A DNA stretch of 55,267 bases from Croceivirga sp. (GCA_028284665.1 JANQRG010000012.1:1-55267); one strand, 5' to 3'; shown: positions 9,201 through 17,774, numbered from the stretch's first letter. Translations and numbers: made by a program. Notes: generated from the letters alone by a model not told the origin.

Positions 9201-9478
9201 ACGCCAATTCTTTCTTCGTGGAAGATGGTTCTTTTGTCCGGTTACGGAACCTAGTAGTAGGCTATACGCTTCCTAGCAAGCTTACAGACAGCTGGGGGAT
9301 TGCAAGTTTGCGTTTCTATGCAAATGCCAGTAACTTGTTTACGATAACTGGGTACGATGGTATTGATCCGGAAATCTTACCCTCCGGTGAGGTCAACTCC
9401 GCCTTTACCCTTGGTGTTGACGAAGATACTTTTCCGGTACCCCAGATATTTTTGTTAGGTGTAAATTTAAGATTGTAA
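6215..9478 (+). CDS. SusC/RagA family TonB-dependent outer-membrane transporter (locus 1)
   Basis: The product has 1087 residues. After an unusually long leader (hydrophobic segment near residues 28-43), a carboxypeptidase-D-like domain starts with ISGTVTDADGAPLPGANV (about 58-140). A TonB-box-like segment DEVVIVGY follows, then the plug domain (about 148-260, with LYIIDG and FNVLKDGAASIYGARASNGV), and then the 22-strand barrel ending in an aromatic/hydrophobic C-terminus. It works as a pair with the SusD lipoprotein encoded 4 bases downstream, binding a nutrient and moving it across the outer membrane with TonB energy. The start could also be the second ATG two codons later. Substrate unknown; sulfatase and GMC oxidase neighbours hint at a sulfated or oxidisable compound. 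Confidence 0.96.
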   Translation: MTMKQSTDSGTFLVPTPLRILFSGLKKGLLAIAVVFGMQWMAAGTYVEENAPPAMQTIISGTVTDADGAPLPGANVVEKGTTNGTQTDFDGNYTITVADDAVLVFSYIGFSTQEIPVSGQTTINVQMTEDANKLDEVVIVGYQAQTRGDLTGAVASVDVAEATKQPLVNVAEALEGRATGVSVVNAGNPGAAPIVRIRGLGTPNNNNPLYIIDGAQTQDPNILNTINPQDIAQFNVLKDGAASIYGARASNGVIIITTKGGNYNQNKLSVNVDISTGFSRANRLPDILNAGQLGNVIFESLSNDAIRNGEPVAGIRHPQYFPNGGSPQVPSQLLGVSFLGSGEEVIAPVRQPNGTNWLDEIFNSAPTQNITATISNGNETSKYSATFGYLNREGIQQNTGFERGQLRLNSEFKIGKRLTIGEHFNIAYSNTQGELGESETQMALRASPLVPVRDNLGRFAGGYNNANGLSNAENPVANLTRNADDFFRETRLIGDVYASLLLTDGLTLKTSIGGNISILAQRNFLALDPESPEPRATNTLTERNQQTQSWIWTNTLNYVKSFGDHNINAVVGLEAVENTGKSLEVSATGFLFETPDFYLLSNASGTPLVNAEDTFDFINTLSSVFGSVNYSYADKYLVSATVRRDRSSRFLGDNQTGVFPAFSGGWVISNEDFFPQDGWVNRLKFKASWGQLGNQELPADNPGINVNRLNNVIADYAFNGGTNLRQGAALVGVANQDIQWETSETFNVGAEFGLFNNSLGISLEYYQITTQDLIVRDETVLSDTAIDASDFFINRGSVENSGIDLNITYDGAIGNDFTFGVDLNVSTVKNEVTDLEGFIVGDSFRGGPVTRTEEGQPISSFFGRVADGIYRSEAEVAVGPDQGFATPADGVGRIRYRDLDGDGVITDDDRDYIGNPTPDVTFGLNLNANYKNWDFSAFFSGVAGNDIYNFDKIYTDFATFPDGNRSTRVLDAFHPTTNPNGSQPALSFTLLNGETNANSFFVEDGSFVRLRNLVVGYTLPSKLTDSWGIASLRFYANASNLFTITGYDGIDPEILPSGEVNSAFTLGVDEDTFPVPQIFLLGVNLRL

Positions 9479-9482
9479 AAAG

Positions 9483-11210
9483 ATGAAAAAGAAGTTTGTT
9501 TATTTGTTTTTAGTGCTGCTCGGAGTGATTTCGTGCGGCGATGAATTTTCCGAAACACCAGCTATTGGTGCTCTAAGTAATGAAGCCTTGGCTAATCCGC
9601 AAGGAGTAGATCTATTATTAACGGGAGCCTATAGTATGCTGGATGGCTGGCGTGACAACAACAGAGGGAATCAATTTGCTGTTGGAGGGGATAACTGGTG
9701 GTTTGACGTGATTTCGGATGACGCCCATAAAGGGAGTAATGATGGTGACCAGGTTGAGTTATTACAAATTGAAGTCAACGATTGGCAAACGGCCAACGAT
9801 TATTTCAGGGCTAAATTCACAGCCCTATATGCTGGGGTGAACCGATCTAATGCAGTATTGTCCGTAATCAATGGTATAGACCGTTCGGCGCTCCTTCCCA
9901 TTGAAGAAGCTGCCATTGCCGGTCAGGAAGGAGAGGCACATTTTCTTAGAGCGCACTATTATTTTGAATTGACCAAAATTTTTGGGAATGTTTCCATAGT
10001 AAGTGTTGAAAACTATGAAAACTTAGAATTTAGCCAGCCCAATACTGGTCCTGCCTGGGAACAAATTGAAGCTGATTTACAGGTTGCCATAGCAAATCTC
10101 CCGGCTACCCGGGGCGATCAACCCGATCCGGGCCGCCCTACACAAGTGGCAGCAAGGGCGTATTTAGGTAAAGTACACCTGTATCAAGCGGATTGGGCAG
10201 CCGCCTTAACCGAATTGAATGCCGTTATCAACAGTGGAGAGTATTCTCTTGATCCGGAATATCTCAATAACTTCACCGCAGCCGGTGAAAACGGTCCGGA
10301 ATCGATCTTTGCCATTCAGTTTGCGGAAGATACAGGACAATCACTTAACGGAAACAGAGCCGGTACCTTGAACTTTCCAGGTGGAGGGCCTTTTGGATCC
10401 TGTTGTGGTTTTTATCAACCCACCATAGACCTTGCCAATGCCTTCCGGGTAGATGGGGATGGCCTACCGTTGTTTGATGCCTATAACGACAGTGATTTCG
10501 CAAATGATTATGGGATTAATAGTGACCAAGCCTTTACTCCCGATACGACTACACCAGTGGACCCGCGATTGGATTATACTGTAGGTAGACGTGGTATCGA
10601 CTACAATGGTTTCGGAGAACATATCGGTAAGGAGTGGATCAGAGCTGGATTTAGCGATATCTCCGGGCCCTATTTACCTAAAAAGAATGTATACCAAGCT
10701 GAAGAATTTAGTGAAAATTCAGGTCTCGGTGCCTGGGGACAAAATCATTCTGGGCTTAACTACAATATTATTCGCTTTGCGGACGTGTTATTAATGGCTG
10801 CAGAGGCCGCCGTAGAAACCGGGGATTTGGCCACAGCATTGAACTATGTTAACCAGGTCCGTGCAAGAGCCGCAGGTTCATCCGTAGTACAAGCTGTTGA
10901 CGGAAGTGGCCCTGCCGCGAACTATCAGATAGGGTTATACACCGCTTTCCCGGATGCCGGCTTCGCCCGTGATGCCGTTCGGTTCGAACGACGTGTAGAG
11001 TTGGGCATGGAAGGCCATCGTCTATTTGATTTACGCCGATGGGGGGTTACCGAACAGGTCTTAACGGAATACTATGCTAATGAGACCCGTACTATTGGTA
11101 ATTTTGGTCCTAAGGTAAATGCATATCAGTCAAGACAAGACTTGCTACCTATCCCGCTTACCTCAATCGATTTAAGTAACGGTATTTTAGAACAAAATCC
11201 CGGATATTAA
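9483..11210 (+). CDS. SusD/RagB family nutrient-binding lipoprotein (locus 1)
   Basis: The product has 575 residues with a lipoprotein signal peptide ending in GVISC (C18), followed by GDE, which fits surface exposure in Bacteroidota. The body shows SusD features: an N-terminal TPR-rich part with GEAHFLRAHYYFEL near residue 155, ADVLLMAAEAAVETGD near residue 430, the RRVELGMEGHRLFDLRRWG signature, and the typical end LEQNPGY. It is co-transcribed with SusC (4-base gap) and forms the lid of that transporter. A CC pair (near residue 308) lies in the ligand-facing half. The gene is followed by a hairpin before the repeat lipoprotein gene. Confidence 0.96.
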   Translation: MKKKFVYLFLVLLGVISCGDEFSETPAIGALSNEALANPQGVDLLLTGAYSMLDGWRDNNRGNQFAVGGDNWWFDVISDDAHKGSNDGDQVELLQIEVNDWQTANDYFRAKFTALYAGVNRSNAVLSVINGIDRSALLPIEEAAIAGQEGEAHFLRAHYYFELTKIFGNVSIVSVENYENLEFSQPNTGPAWEQIEADLQVAIANLPATRGDQPDPGRPTQVAARAYLGKVHLYQADWAAALTELNAVINSGEYSLDPEYLNNFTAAGENGPESIFAIQFAEDTGQSLNGNRAGTLNFPGGGPFGSCCGFYQPTIDLANAFRVDGDGLPLFDAYNDSDFANDYGINSDQAFTPDTTTPVDPRLDYTVGRRGIDYNGFGEHIGKEWIRAGFSDISGPYLPKKNVYQAEEFSENSGLGAWGQNHSGLNYNIIRFADVLLMAAEAAVETGDLATALNYVNQVRARAAGSSVVQAVDGSGPAANYQIGLYTAFPDAGFARDAVRFERRVELGMEGHRLFDLRRWGVTEQVLTEYYANETRTIGNFGPKVNAYQSRQDLLPIPLTSIDLSNGILEQNPGY

Positions 11211-11214
11211 AGCT

Positions 11215-11250
11215 TAAGCGATAAAAACAATTTGGTTGTTCATACGCTTA
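11215..11250 (+). other. Stem-loop between susD and the downstream lipoprotein gene
   Basis: TAAGCG (11215-11220) pairs with CGCTTA (11245-11250), and inside it AACAA (11226-11230) pairs with TTGTT (11236-11240) around the loop TTTGG. There is no T tract, so it is more likely an mRNA-stabilising or attenuating hairpin than a full terminator. It would allow different expression of SusCD and the third gene. Confidence 0.4.
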
Positions 11251-11314
11251 CTTAAACCATTTTTAGGTATTCCAAAATGATAACCAGTCAAATAAACAAA
11301 GTAAAATTTAAAGG

Positions 11315-12778
11315 ATGAAAAGCAATATATTAAAAACAATAATCATAGCCGCCTTCCTGGTTCTCGGTTGTAATGACGACGATGATGGCTCCAATCAAGC
11401 CCTTTTCACCGGTGCAATCTCAGGAGGCCCCTTTACCTTTTGTGTAAATGACGGCACAGCAGATACCGTTAGCGGTATCTCCATAGATGCCACCGGGGGA
11501 AATGGGGCGAATTCTACTTGGATAGTAACGGATGAAAGCAGTACCATCCTTGCGCTGCTAGCCTCAAACGCTGATCTGGAAGGATTCAACTTCGATACCG
11601 GAGATCCGGGAGGACGTTTAATTTGGTATTTGCAATATGGTACTGTTAATAATCTTCAGGTGGACGCAAACCTAGCAGATTTGGAAGGGGATTTTGATCT
11701 TTCTCAGACTTCAGTTAAAGTAAATAGAAATGCTACTACGGCAGCAGTACTTACAGGGGGACCTTTTACCTTTTGTATTGACGGTAATGAAGATAATGTA
11801 AGCGGAATTATGGTTGATGAAGAAGGGTCTGGATCCAACGCAACCTGGGTTATTACCGATAGTAATGGTGCTATATTGGCAACCCCGGGTACCATGGCCG
11901 ATGTTGAAACCTTTGACTTTAACGAAGGGGATGCAGGAGATCGCTTCATTTGGAACTTACAATATGAAGATGAACTTGCAAATCCTGATTTCGATCCTGA
12001 CGTTGAGGGGTCACCCAGACTAAACATTGATAACGCAAATGACTTAAGCGGTTGTTTCAGTTTGTCAAATGCTATTACGGTCACCAGAAACGTGTCTGAG
12101 GTAAATGCCGCTACAATTTCTGGGGGGCCTTATTCTTTTTGCATGGATGGTACTCCTGACAACGTTAGCGGCCTTGCCATTGACGAAAGCGAGGCGGTTG
12201 GAGCAAACAGTGCCTGGGTATTGACAGATGAAGGTGGTGCTATACTTCAGTTACCTGCTTCAATTGCTGAGATTGAAGCCATAGACTTTGATAGTACAGA
12301 AGCCGGAGGTACACGCCTTATTTGGAATATTCGCTATGAGGATGGAATTGTCGGTCTGGAAGAAGGAGGAAGCGCAGGTGACCTGGTGGGTTGCTTTGCC
12401 CTCTCTAATCCTATCCAGGTTAGCAGAACGATAACCGCAACTCCAAACAACGCAGGTACAATATCCGGAGGACCCTTTAACTTTATGGATGACGGAGAGC
12501 CAGATTTTGTTTCTGGAATCATGTTAGATGATACCAACTTTAGCGGTTCAAACACCACCTGGGTGGTTACTGATGACACAGGTGTTATTTTGGCATTACC
12601 AGAGACCTTAGCCGAACTGGAAGGGATAAATTTTGACAACATAAATGTAGGTGGAGATTGCCTAATCTGGCATTTGAGTTACGAGGACAGCATCCTAGGC
12701 CTTGCGATCTTTAACAACGCAAGCGAATTGAGCGGATGTTTTGCCCTTTCAAATTCAATTACGGTAACCAAAAGCTAA
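11315..12778 (+). CDS. Surface lipoprotein of four tandem repeat domains
   Basis: The product has 487 residues. The signal peptide ends in LVLGC (C19), followed by NDDDD, an acidic start that fits export to the cell surface in Bacteroidota. The rest is four copies of one domain of about 105-113 residues: roughly 36-139, 147-259, 268-372 and 383-487. Each begins ISGGPF/LTGGPF plus an aromatic and Cys, then DGxxDxVSGI, SxTWVxTD, IxAL, (F/L)IWxLxYED and ends with GCFxLSNxITVTR. I recognise this repeat from flavobacterial proteins of unknown function but know no established role. Its position as third gene of a SusC/D operon suggests a glycan-binding part like SusE/SusF; that is inference. Cysteine placement differs between repeats. 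Confidence 0.85.
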   Translation: MKSNILKTIIIAAFLVLGCNDDDDGSNQALFTGAISGGPFTFCVNDGTADTVSGISIDATGGNGANSTWIVTDESSTILALLASNADLEGFNFDTGDPGGRLIWYLQYGTVNNLQVDANLADLEGDFDLSQTSVKVNRNATTAAVLTGGPFTFCIDGNEDNVSGIMVDEEGSGSNATWVITDSNGAILATPGTMADVETFDFNEGDAGDRFIWNLQYEDELANPDFDPDVEGSPRLNIDNANDLSGCFSLSNAITVTRNVSEVNAATISGGPYSFCMDGTPDNVSGLAIDESEAVGANSAWVLTDEGGAILQLPASIAEIEAIDFDSTEAGGTRLIWNIRYEDGIVGLEEGGSAGDLVGCFALSNPIQVSRTITATPNNAGTISGGPFNFMDDGEPDFVSGIMLDDTNFSGSNTTWVVTDDTGVILALPETLAELEGINFDNINVGGDCLIWHLSYEDSILGLAIFNNASELSGCFALSNSITVTKS

Positions 12779-12887
12779 AGCTGTAACTCCTTTATGGTAG
12801 TAAAAATTATACCTAAAAAAGGCATCTTTTGCAATAGTATATCGGTATAAGTTTAGTTGAGTTTTATTAGTTTAAATTTAGCTGCAG

Positions 12888-12914
12888 AACAGGGCAATTA
12901 TTTGCCCTGTTTTT
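12888..12914 (+). terminator. Rho-independent terminator after the susCD-lipoprotein operon
   Basis: AACAGGGCAA (12888-12897), a 4-base loop and TTGCCCTGTT (12902-12911) form a perfect 10-bp stem followed by a short T run. It closes the susC-susD-lipoprotein unit and lies upstream of the FG-GAP/ASPIC start. Confidence 0.82.
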
Positions 12915-12943
12915 GCTTTCAATTCATTCCATTCGTAACTTTA
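12912..12943 (+). promoter_or_regulatory. Candidate Bacteroidota-type promoter for the FG-GAP/ASPIC gene
   Basis: TTTG at 12912-12915 is followed after exactly 20 bases by TAACTTTA (12936-12943), one base from the Bacteroidota -7 consensus TAnnTTTG. It lies directly after the terminator stem and about 20 bases before the chosen ATG. Seen by eye only. Confidence 0.4.
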
Positions 12944-12964
12944 AAGCTGTTTAACCGTAGCGTA

Positions 12965-15900
12965 ATGATGGTGAAATTATTGAAGTATCTACTAATGCTT
13001 TTTGTTGTCGTTTTGTCCATAAACTGCAGTAAACAGCAAGGAAAAAAAACCTCGACCTCTTTTAAAATTTTCAAGAAGTCACCTGCAAAGCACTCAGGTA
13101 TCACTTTTTCCAATACCCTAACTGAAAATGACTCCTTAAACTATTTCACTTATGCGTATATCTATATGGGTGGAGGGGTCTCGGCAGGAGATATTAATAA
13201 CGACGGGCTTACCGATTTGTTCTTTACAGGCAATATGGTCCCCAATAAACTATACCTGAATAAGGGGAATTTACAATTTGAAGATATTTCCGATACTGCA
13301 GGTATTTCAGGAGATTCCAGATGGTATACCGGAACTACCATGGTGGATATTAATAACGATGGGTATCTGGATATTTACTGTTCTGTAGGGGGGAAATTTG
13401 GCCCCAAGGAGAACCAACTCTTTGTTAACAATGGTGACAATACCTTTTCAGAGCAAGCTGAGGATTACGGCATAGCGGATCCCAGCAACAGTGTGCAGGC
13501 CACATTTTTTGATTATGATTTGGATGGAGACCTGGACCTTTATGTGGCCAATTATCCCCCAACACCCTTTAACGCCCCGAATTATTATTACGCATTTCAA
13601 CAAAAATACCCCAAACCCCTTACTACGGATCGTTTGTTCGAACGTGTAAATGATCGTTTTGTTGACGTCACAGATAGAGCAGGACTGACCACCTTTGGCC
13701 TTTCTTTAAGTGCTACTGTAGGAGATTTGAATCAAGATGGCTGGCCAGACCTGTATGTTTCCAATGATTTTAGCACCCCGGATTATATGTTCATTAACAA
13801 TCAGGATGGCACCTTTTCAGAACAAGTGAAAACCTCCACCAAAAACACTTCCTTTTATGGGATGGGGGTGGATATTGCTGATTTTAACAATGATCATTTG
13901 TTGGATATTCTACAGGTAGACATGACGGCCCAGATCAATAGGAGAGCCAAGGCCAATATGGCCAGTATGAATCCTAAGCTGTTCTGGAGTACAGTAAACT
14001 CGGGCTTTCATTATCAATACATGCAGAACAGCCTTCAATTGAATAATGGTAATCTTCTGGACAGTCTACCGGACTTTAGCAATGTTTCGAGACTTGCAGG
14101 AGTTTCTTCAACCGATTGGAGTTGGGGCCCTCTTTTTGCAGATCTGGACAATGATGGCTGGAAAGATATCTTCATCGCCAACGGTACTCGCAGGGAGATC
14201 AATAACCGTGACTTCTTTTTAGCTATCGAAAAAAAGGGAATTCCCAAGGATAGCCTGTTACAGAAAACACTGGAAATCCCCTCTGAAAAAATTGACAATT
14301 ACGTTTTAAAAAATAACAGGGATCTTACCTTTTCCAGGACGAACCAGGATTGGGGTATAGAACATCCTGGGTTCTCAAATGGTGCAGTCTACGTGGATCT
14401 TGACAACGATGGGGACCTGGAAATTGTTACCAATAATATCGATGACGTTGCTACAGTCTTTGAAAATCTAAGTGCTTCAACTACCAATCATATCACCATA
14501 GATTTTAAAGGGCCTTCACAAAATGCAATGGGGATTGGCACAAAAGTAGCACTCTATACTAACGGTGAATCCCAATTCCAGGAGTTGACCCTTAGCCGGG
14601 GATTTCAATCTTCTGTTGCTCCAAAGATGCATTTTGGACTGGGAAGTAGTAATATGGTAGATTCTATTGTCGTTCAATGGCCAGACCAAAAAACACAACG
14701 CATTGTTGCCATTAAAGCAGATACAACCCTAACCCTGGCACACACCGAAGCCGAAATAGCATCGGAAAACAGGCAGCCTAATGGCCAAAAACTATTCGAA
14801 ACCGCAAAGGATGTAAATACACTAAAAGAACATCTCCATATCGAAAATTATTACAACGACTTTGAAAAAGAGATCTTACTACCGCACCAAACCTCCATGT
14901 TCGGTCCTAATATTGCGGTTGGCGATCTAAATGGGGATGGTAAGGAAGATCTCGTAGTAGGGGGAGCTGCGCAACAAACCACTTCGGTCTACCTGCAACA
15001 GGAACAGGGGTTCATGAAAACGTCTGATACACCCTTTACACAAGACAATCCAAGTGAAGATATGGGCATCCATATCTTTGATGCGGATGGGGATGGGGAC
15101 AATGATCTCTACCTTGCGAGCGGGGGAAATGAATTTGCTCCACAGGATGAGGCGCTTCAGGATAGATTGTATCTGAACGATGGAAAAGGAAACTTTGCAA
15201 AAGCCCCTTCGGCATTACCGGCTATGTTAACCAGTAGCTCCAGGGTACACAGCCATGATTTTGATCAGGATGGCGATTTGGACCTCTTTGTCAGTGGGCG
15301 CCTAATACCGGGTAGTTATCCGCTACCTGCCGATAGCTATCTGCTGGAAAATGTGAGTACTGATGGAAAGGTAAAATTTGTTAATGCAACCCCCAAGATA
15401 GCACCTTTCCTTGCGGAAATGGGAATGGTCACTGACGCCATATGGGACGATATCGACAAGGACGGTTGGACAGACCTTATCGTTATAGGAGAATGGATGC
15501 CCATTACTATTTTGAAGAACAATCAGGGCTATTTTTCCAATGTCACCGAACAATGGGGCCTTGAAGATTCCAGAGGGTGGTGGTTCAGTATAAAGTCCGG
15601 GGATTTTGATAAAGATGGCGATCTGGACTTTATCGTAGGGAATTTAGGCCTGAACTACAAGTACAAGGCTAATGACGCTGAAACCTTTGATATCTATTTC
15701 AACGATTTTGATCAAAACAATACCGGAGATATTGTGCTGAGTTATTATAACGAGGGAGAAAAATATCCGCTTAGGGGACGGGAATGTTCTTCCCAACAAA
15801 TGCCCGCCATCAAGGAAAAATTCAAAAACTATGAGTCTTTTTCCAATGCCACACTAGAAGATGTCTATACGACAAAGGTTTTAGAGAATTCATTACATTA

Positions 15901-16288
15901 TCAAATAAAGTCCTTTGCCAGTGTTTTTATGGAGAACCTTGGGAATGGATTCGCGCTTCACCATCTGCCCAATTTAGCACAACTTTCCAGTATCAACCAG
16001 ATTGAAGTAGAGGACTTTGATGCCGATGGGCATCTTGATGCGCTTATTGTGGGAAACCTATATGCCTCAGAGGTAGAAACTCCACGAAATGATGCGAGCA
16101 ACGGTCTTTTTCTAAAAGGCAACGGCAAAGGTGGGTTTGAACCGGTTCCGGCTTTAAAGAGTGGCTTCTATGTGCCTGGAGATGTAAAGGACTGCAGTAA
16201 ATTGAAAATTCAGGACGAGGAATATCTGGTCTTTGCGAAGAATTCAGATTATCTGCAATTGGTACGAATCAATAAGGGGCAACATTAA
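12965..16288 (+). CDS. FG-GAP/VCBS-repeat lipoprotein with ASPIC/UnbV domain (CRTAC1-like)
   Basis: I start this 1107-residue protein at the ATG at 12965, or the next ATG at 12968. The open frame extends 36 codons further upstream to a TTG, but that part contains an intrinsic terminator, whereas the ATG opens a good signal peptide ending in LSINC (C21; Asn at -1 is a weak lipobox). About a dozen calcium-loop motifs of the type DxDxDGxxD recur in two blocks of FG-GAP beta-propeller repeats (examples DINNDGLTDL, DFDQDGDLDL). An ASPIC/UnbV domain lies between them at about 507-585 (SRGFQSS, HFGLG). Proteins of this type often accompany SusC/D pairs; a surface binding or adhesion role is assumed but not shown. 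Confidence 0.9.
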   Translation: MMVKLLKYLLMLFVVVLSINCSKQQGKKTSTSFKIFKKSPAKHSGITFSNTLTENDSLNYFTYAYIYMGGGVSAGDINNDGLTDLFFTGNMVPNKLYLNKGNLQFEDISDTAGISGDSRWYTGTTMVDINNDGYLDIYCSVGGKFGPKENQLFVNNGDNTFSEQAEDYGIADPSNSVQATFFDYDLDGDLDLYVANYPPTPFNAPNYYYAFQQKYPKPLTTDRLFERVNDRFVDVTDRAGLTTFGLSLSATVGDLNQDGWPDLYVSNDFSTPDYMFINNQDGTFSEQVKTSTKNTSFYGMGVDIADFNNDHLLDILQVDMTAQINRRAKANMASMNPKLFWSTVNSGFHYQYMQNSLQLNNGNLLDSLPDFSNVSRLAGVSSTDWSWGPLFADLDNDGWKDIFIANGTRREINNRDFFLAIEKKGIPKDSLLQKTLEIPSEKIDNYVLKNNRDLTFSRTNQDWGIEHPGFSNGAVYVDLDNDGDLEIVTNNIDDVATVFENLSASTTNHITIDFKGPSQNAMGIGTKVALYTNGESQFQELTLSRGFQSSVAPKMHFGLGSSNMVDSIVVQWPDQKTQRIVAIKADTTLTLAHTEAEIASENRQPNGQKLFETAKDVNTLKEHLHIENYYNDFEKEILLPHQTSMFGPNIAVGDLNGDGKEDLVVGGAAQQTTSVYLQQEQGFMKTSDTPFTQDNPSEDMGIHIFDADGDGDNDLYLASGGNEFAPQDEALQDRLYLNDGKGNFAKAPSALPAMLTSSSRVHSHDFDQDGDLDLFVSGRLIPGSYPLPADSYLLENVSTDGKVKFVNATPKIAPFLAEMGMVTDAIWDDIDKDGWTDLIVIGEWMPITILKNNQGYFSNVTEQWGLEDSRGWWFSIKSGDFDKDGDLDFIVGNLGLNYKYKANDAETFDIYFNDFDQNNTGDIVLSYYNEGEKYPLRGRECSSQQMPAIKEKFKNYESFSNATLEDVYTTKVLENSLHYQIKSFASVFMENLGNGFALHHLPNLAQLSSINQIEVEDFDADGHLDALIVGNLYASEVETPRNDASNGLFLKGNGKGGFEPVPALKSGFYVPGDVKDCSKLKIQDEEYLVFAKNSDYLQLVRINKGQH

Positions 16289-16301
16289 GGTTGCCCCTTA
16301 T
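16272..16301. terminator. Perfect 12-bp hairpin spanning the FG-GAP gene stop codon
   Basis: ATAAGGGGCAAC (16272-16283) pairs fully with GTTGCCCCTTAT (16290-16301) around a 6-base loop holding the TAA stop codon. It separates the plus-strand FG-GAP gene from the convergent minus-strand SusD gene and could serve both. No clear T tract follows on the plus strand, so termination may be weak or may need other factors. Confidence 0.6.
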
Positions 16302-16382
16302 CACGTTACACAATAATCAAATCAGAGTTAGTTAACGCTTATTTTTATAAATTAACCAAACAATATTTCCATTTATTATTGT

Positions 16383-17762
16383 CTAATTATATCCGGGATT
16401 CTGCTCCAATAGAGGATTTCTGTCCCTTGCAGACTGTGGTATGGGAAATACTAATGTGTTATCATTAAAAGGTAATCCCCCAATATCCCTTTCCGTTCTT
16501 TTATAATCGTGCAATGTGAACCCTTCAAAGGCCAGCTCCAATTCTCTTTCATTCAGAATCAAATCCAAAGTAAGCGCTCCGAGCGCCGGTGCGGAAGATC
16601 GTCCCCGAAGGGCATTGATTTCATCGAGTGGGGCCAATCCAATGGAGGTGCCCAATCTAAAATTGCACTCTGCCCTGATCAGATGCATTTCTCCAATTCT
16701 GATATGGCTTACGTTGGCAAACTGCCGCCTAAACTTCGAAGTCAAGATAAATCCATCGCTGACACCTTCCCCTAAATAGGTGAAATTTCTTCTTTCGTCT
16801 GCTGGCGAATCAAATTTATCAAGATACGCCTGTGTTATGGCAATATCACCACCTCTACCCCCAAGAGCCTGGGTAGCGTAATATAGATTGTAATTATTGC
16901 TCCCCTCCTGCACGGTTACCACCCAGGAAAAAACAGTTTCATTAGAATTGCCATCAGTATCAAAAGCCTCTTCATAAGTAGCAGTCAGTGCATGTCCACT
17001 GCTTTGCAGCACTTCATTGGCAGCATCCCTGGCATTGGCAAAATTGCCTTGTTGCAAGTAGACCCTTGCTAACACGGCAAGTGCCGCATATCTATCTGCC
17101 CTATCTCCATTGCTTCCCGGCAATAAAGAAGCTGCATCAGTCAGATCACTAATTACCTGATCGTAAACATCTTCAACGGTATCCCTGGGCACTGCTCTAC
17201 TGACATCGGGTGGCAAAAGTACTATCGGAACACCAAGTTGAGTGTTGTTTCCGGCAGCGTTGTACTGCTGGCCGTAAAGGCGAACCATATCAAAGTAGAC
17301 CACTCCCCTCAAAAACTTAGCTTCCCCCTCAACCCGGTTTGCCTCTGAGGCATCTTCGAATTTATCCAGATTTGCCAAAACAGTATTTACGTGTCCGATT
17401 ATGGAATAACTATCGGCATAAATATTTAAAGCACTAGCATTGTCGTTGATCATCGCCTTATTAAACAAATCTCTAAGATTGGAGAAGGTTCCGTTCCAAC
17501 TTACCTGGTCGGTATTGCCCAACAAATCCACGGCTACACCAATTTCACCACTATAATTACCATTATACAAGGGTGCCACATTATCCGGACTGGTATTCCT
17601 TCCAATATCATATGCTGCAAGTAATATTGCGTTGATATTTTCAGGAGTATCTGTAGCCAGCCCTATACTGATGCTTTGCTGAGGCTCTAAATCCAATTCA
17701 TTTTCACAAGACACAAAACCTGCGAATACTAGTAACACTATTATATTTTTCATGTATTTCAT
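16383..17762 (-). CDS. SusD/RagB family nutrient-binding lipoprotein (locus 2)
   Basis: The product has 459 residues, shorter than its locus 1 counterpart. The lipoprotein signal ends in GFVSC (C19), followed by ENELDLEPQQ. SusD features include GEAKFLRGVVYFDMVRLYG (about 126-144), RIGEMHLIRAECNFRLG, LNERELELAFEGFTLHDYKR and the terminal LEQNPGYN. The gene lies 12 bases after the SusC gene on the minus strand and is co-transcribed with it. It presumably caps that transporter. No enzyme genes accompany the pair, so the substrate cannot be guessed. Confidence 0.95.
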   Translation of the reverse strand: MKYMKNIIVLLVFAGFVSCENELDLEPQQSISIGLATDTPENINAILLAAYDIGRNTSPDNVAPLYNGNYSGEIGVAVDLLGNTDQVSWNGTFSNLRDLFNKAMINDNASALNIYADSYSIIGHVNTVLANLDKFEDASEANRVEGEAKFLRGVVYFDMVRLYGQQYNAAGNNTQLGVPIVLLPPDVSRAVPRDTVEDVYDQVISDLTDAASLLPGSNGDRADRYAALAVLARVYLQQGNFANARDAANEVLQSSGHALTATYEEAFDTDGNSNETVFSWVVTVQEGSNNYNLYYATQALGGRGGDIAITQAYLDKFDSPADERRNFTYLGEGVSDGFILTSKFRRQFANVSHIRIGEMHLIRAECNFRLGTSIGLAPLDEINALRGRSSAPALGALTLDLILNERELELAFEGFTLHDYKRTERDIGGLPFNDNTLVFPIPQSARDRNPLLEQNPGYN

Positions 17763-17774
17763 AACTCCTTTTAT

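Noticed and set aside
11315-12778. DNA-level tandem repeat that could be a recombination or assembly artefact
   Set aside because: The four copies are similar only at protein level; nucleotide sequences have diverged widely.
12857-12964. Upstream TTG start for the FG-GAP/ASPIC protein
   Set aside because: This part contains a perfect intrinsic terminator and a candidate promoter, and it would bury the signal peptide 36 residues inside the protein.
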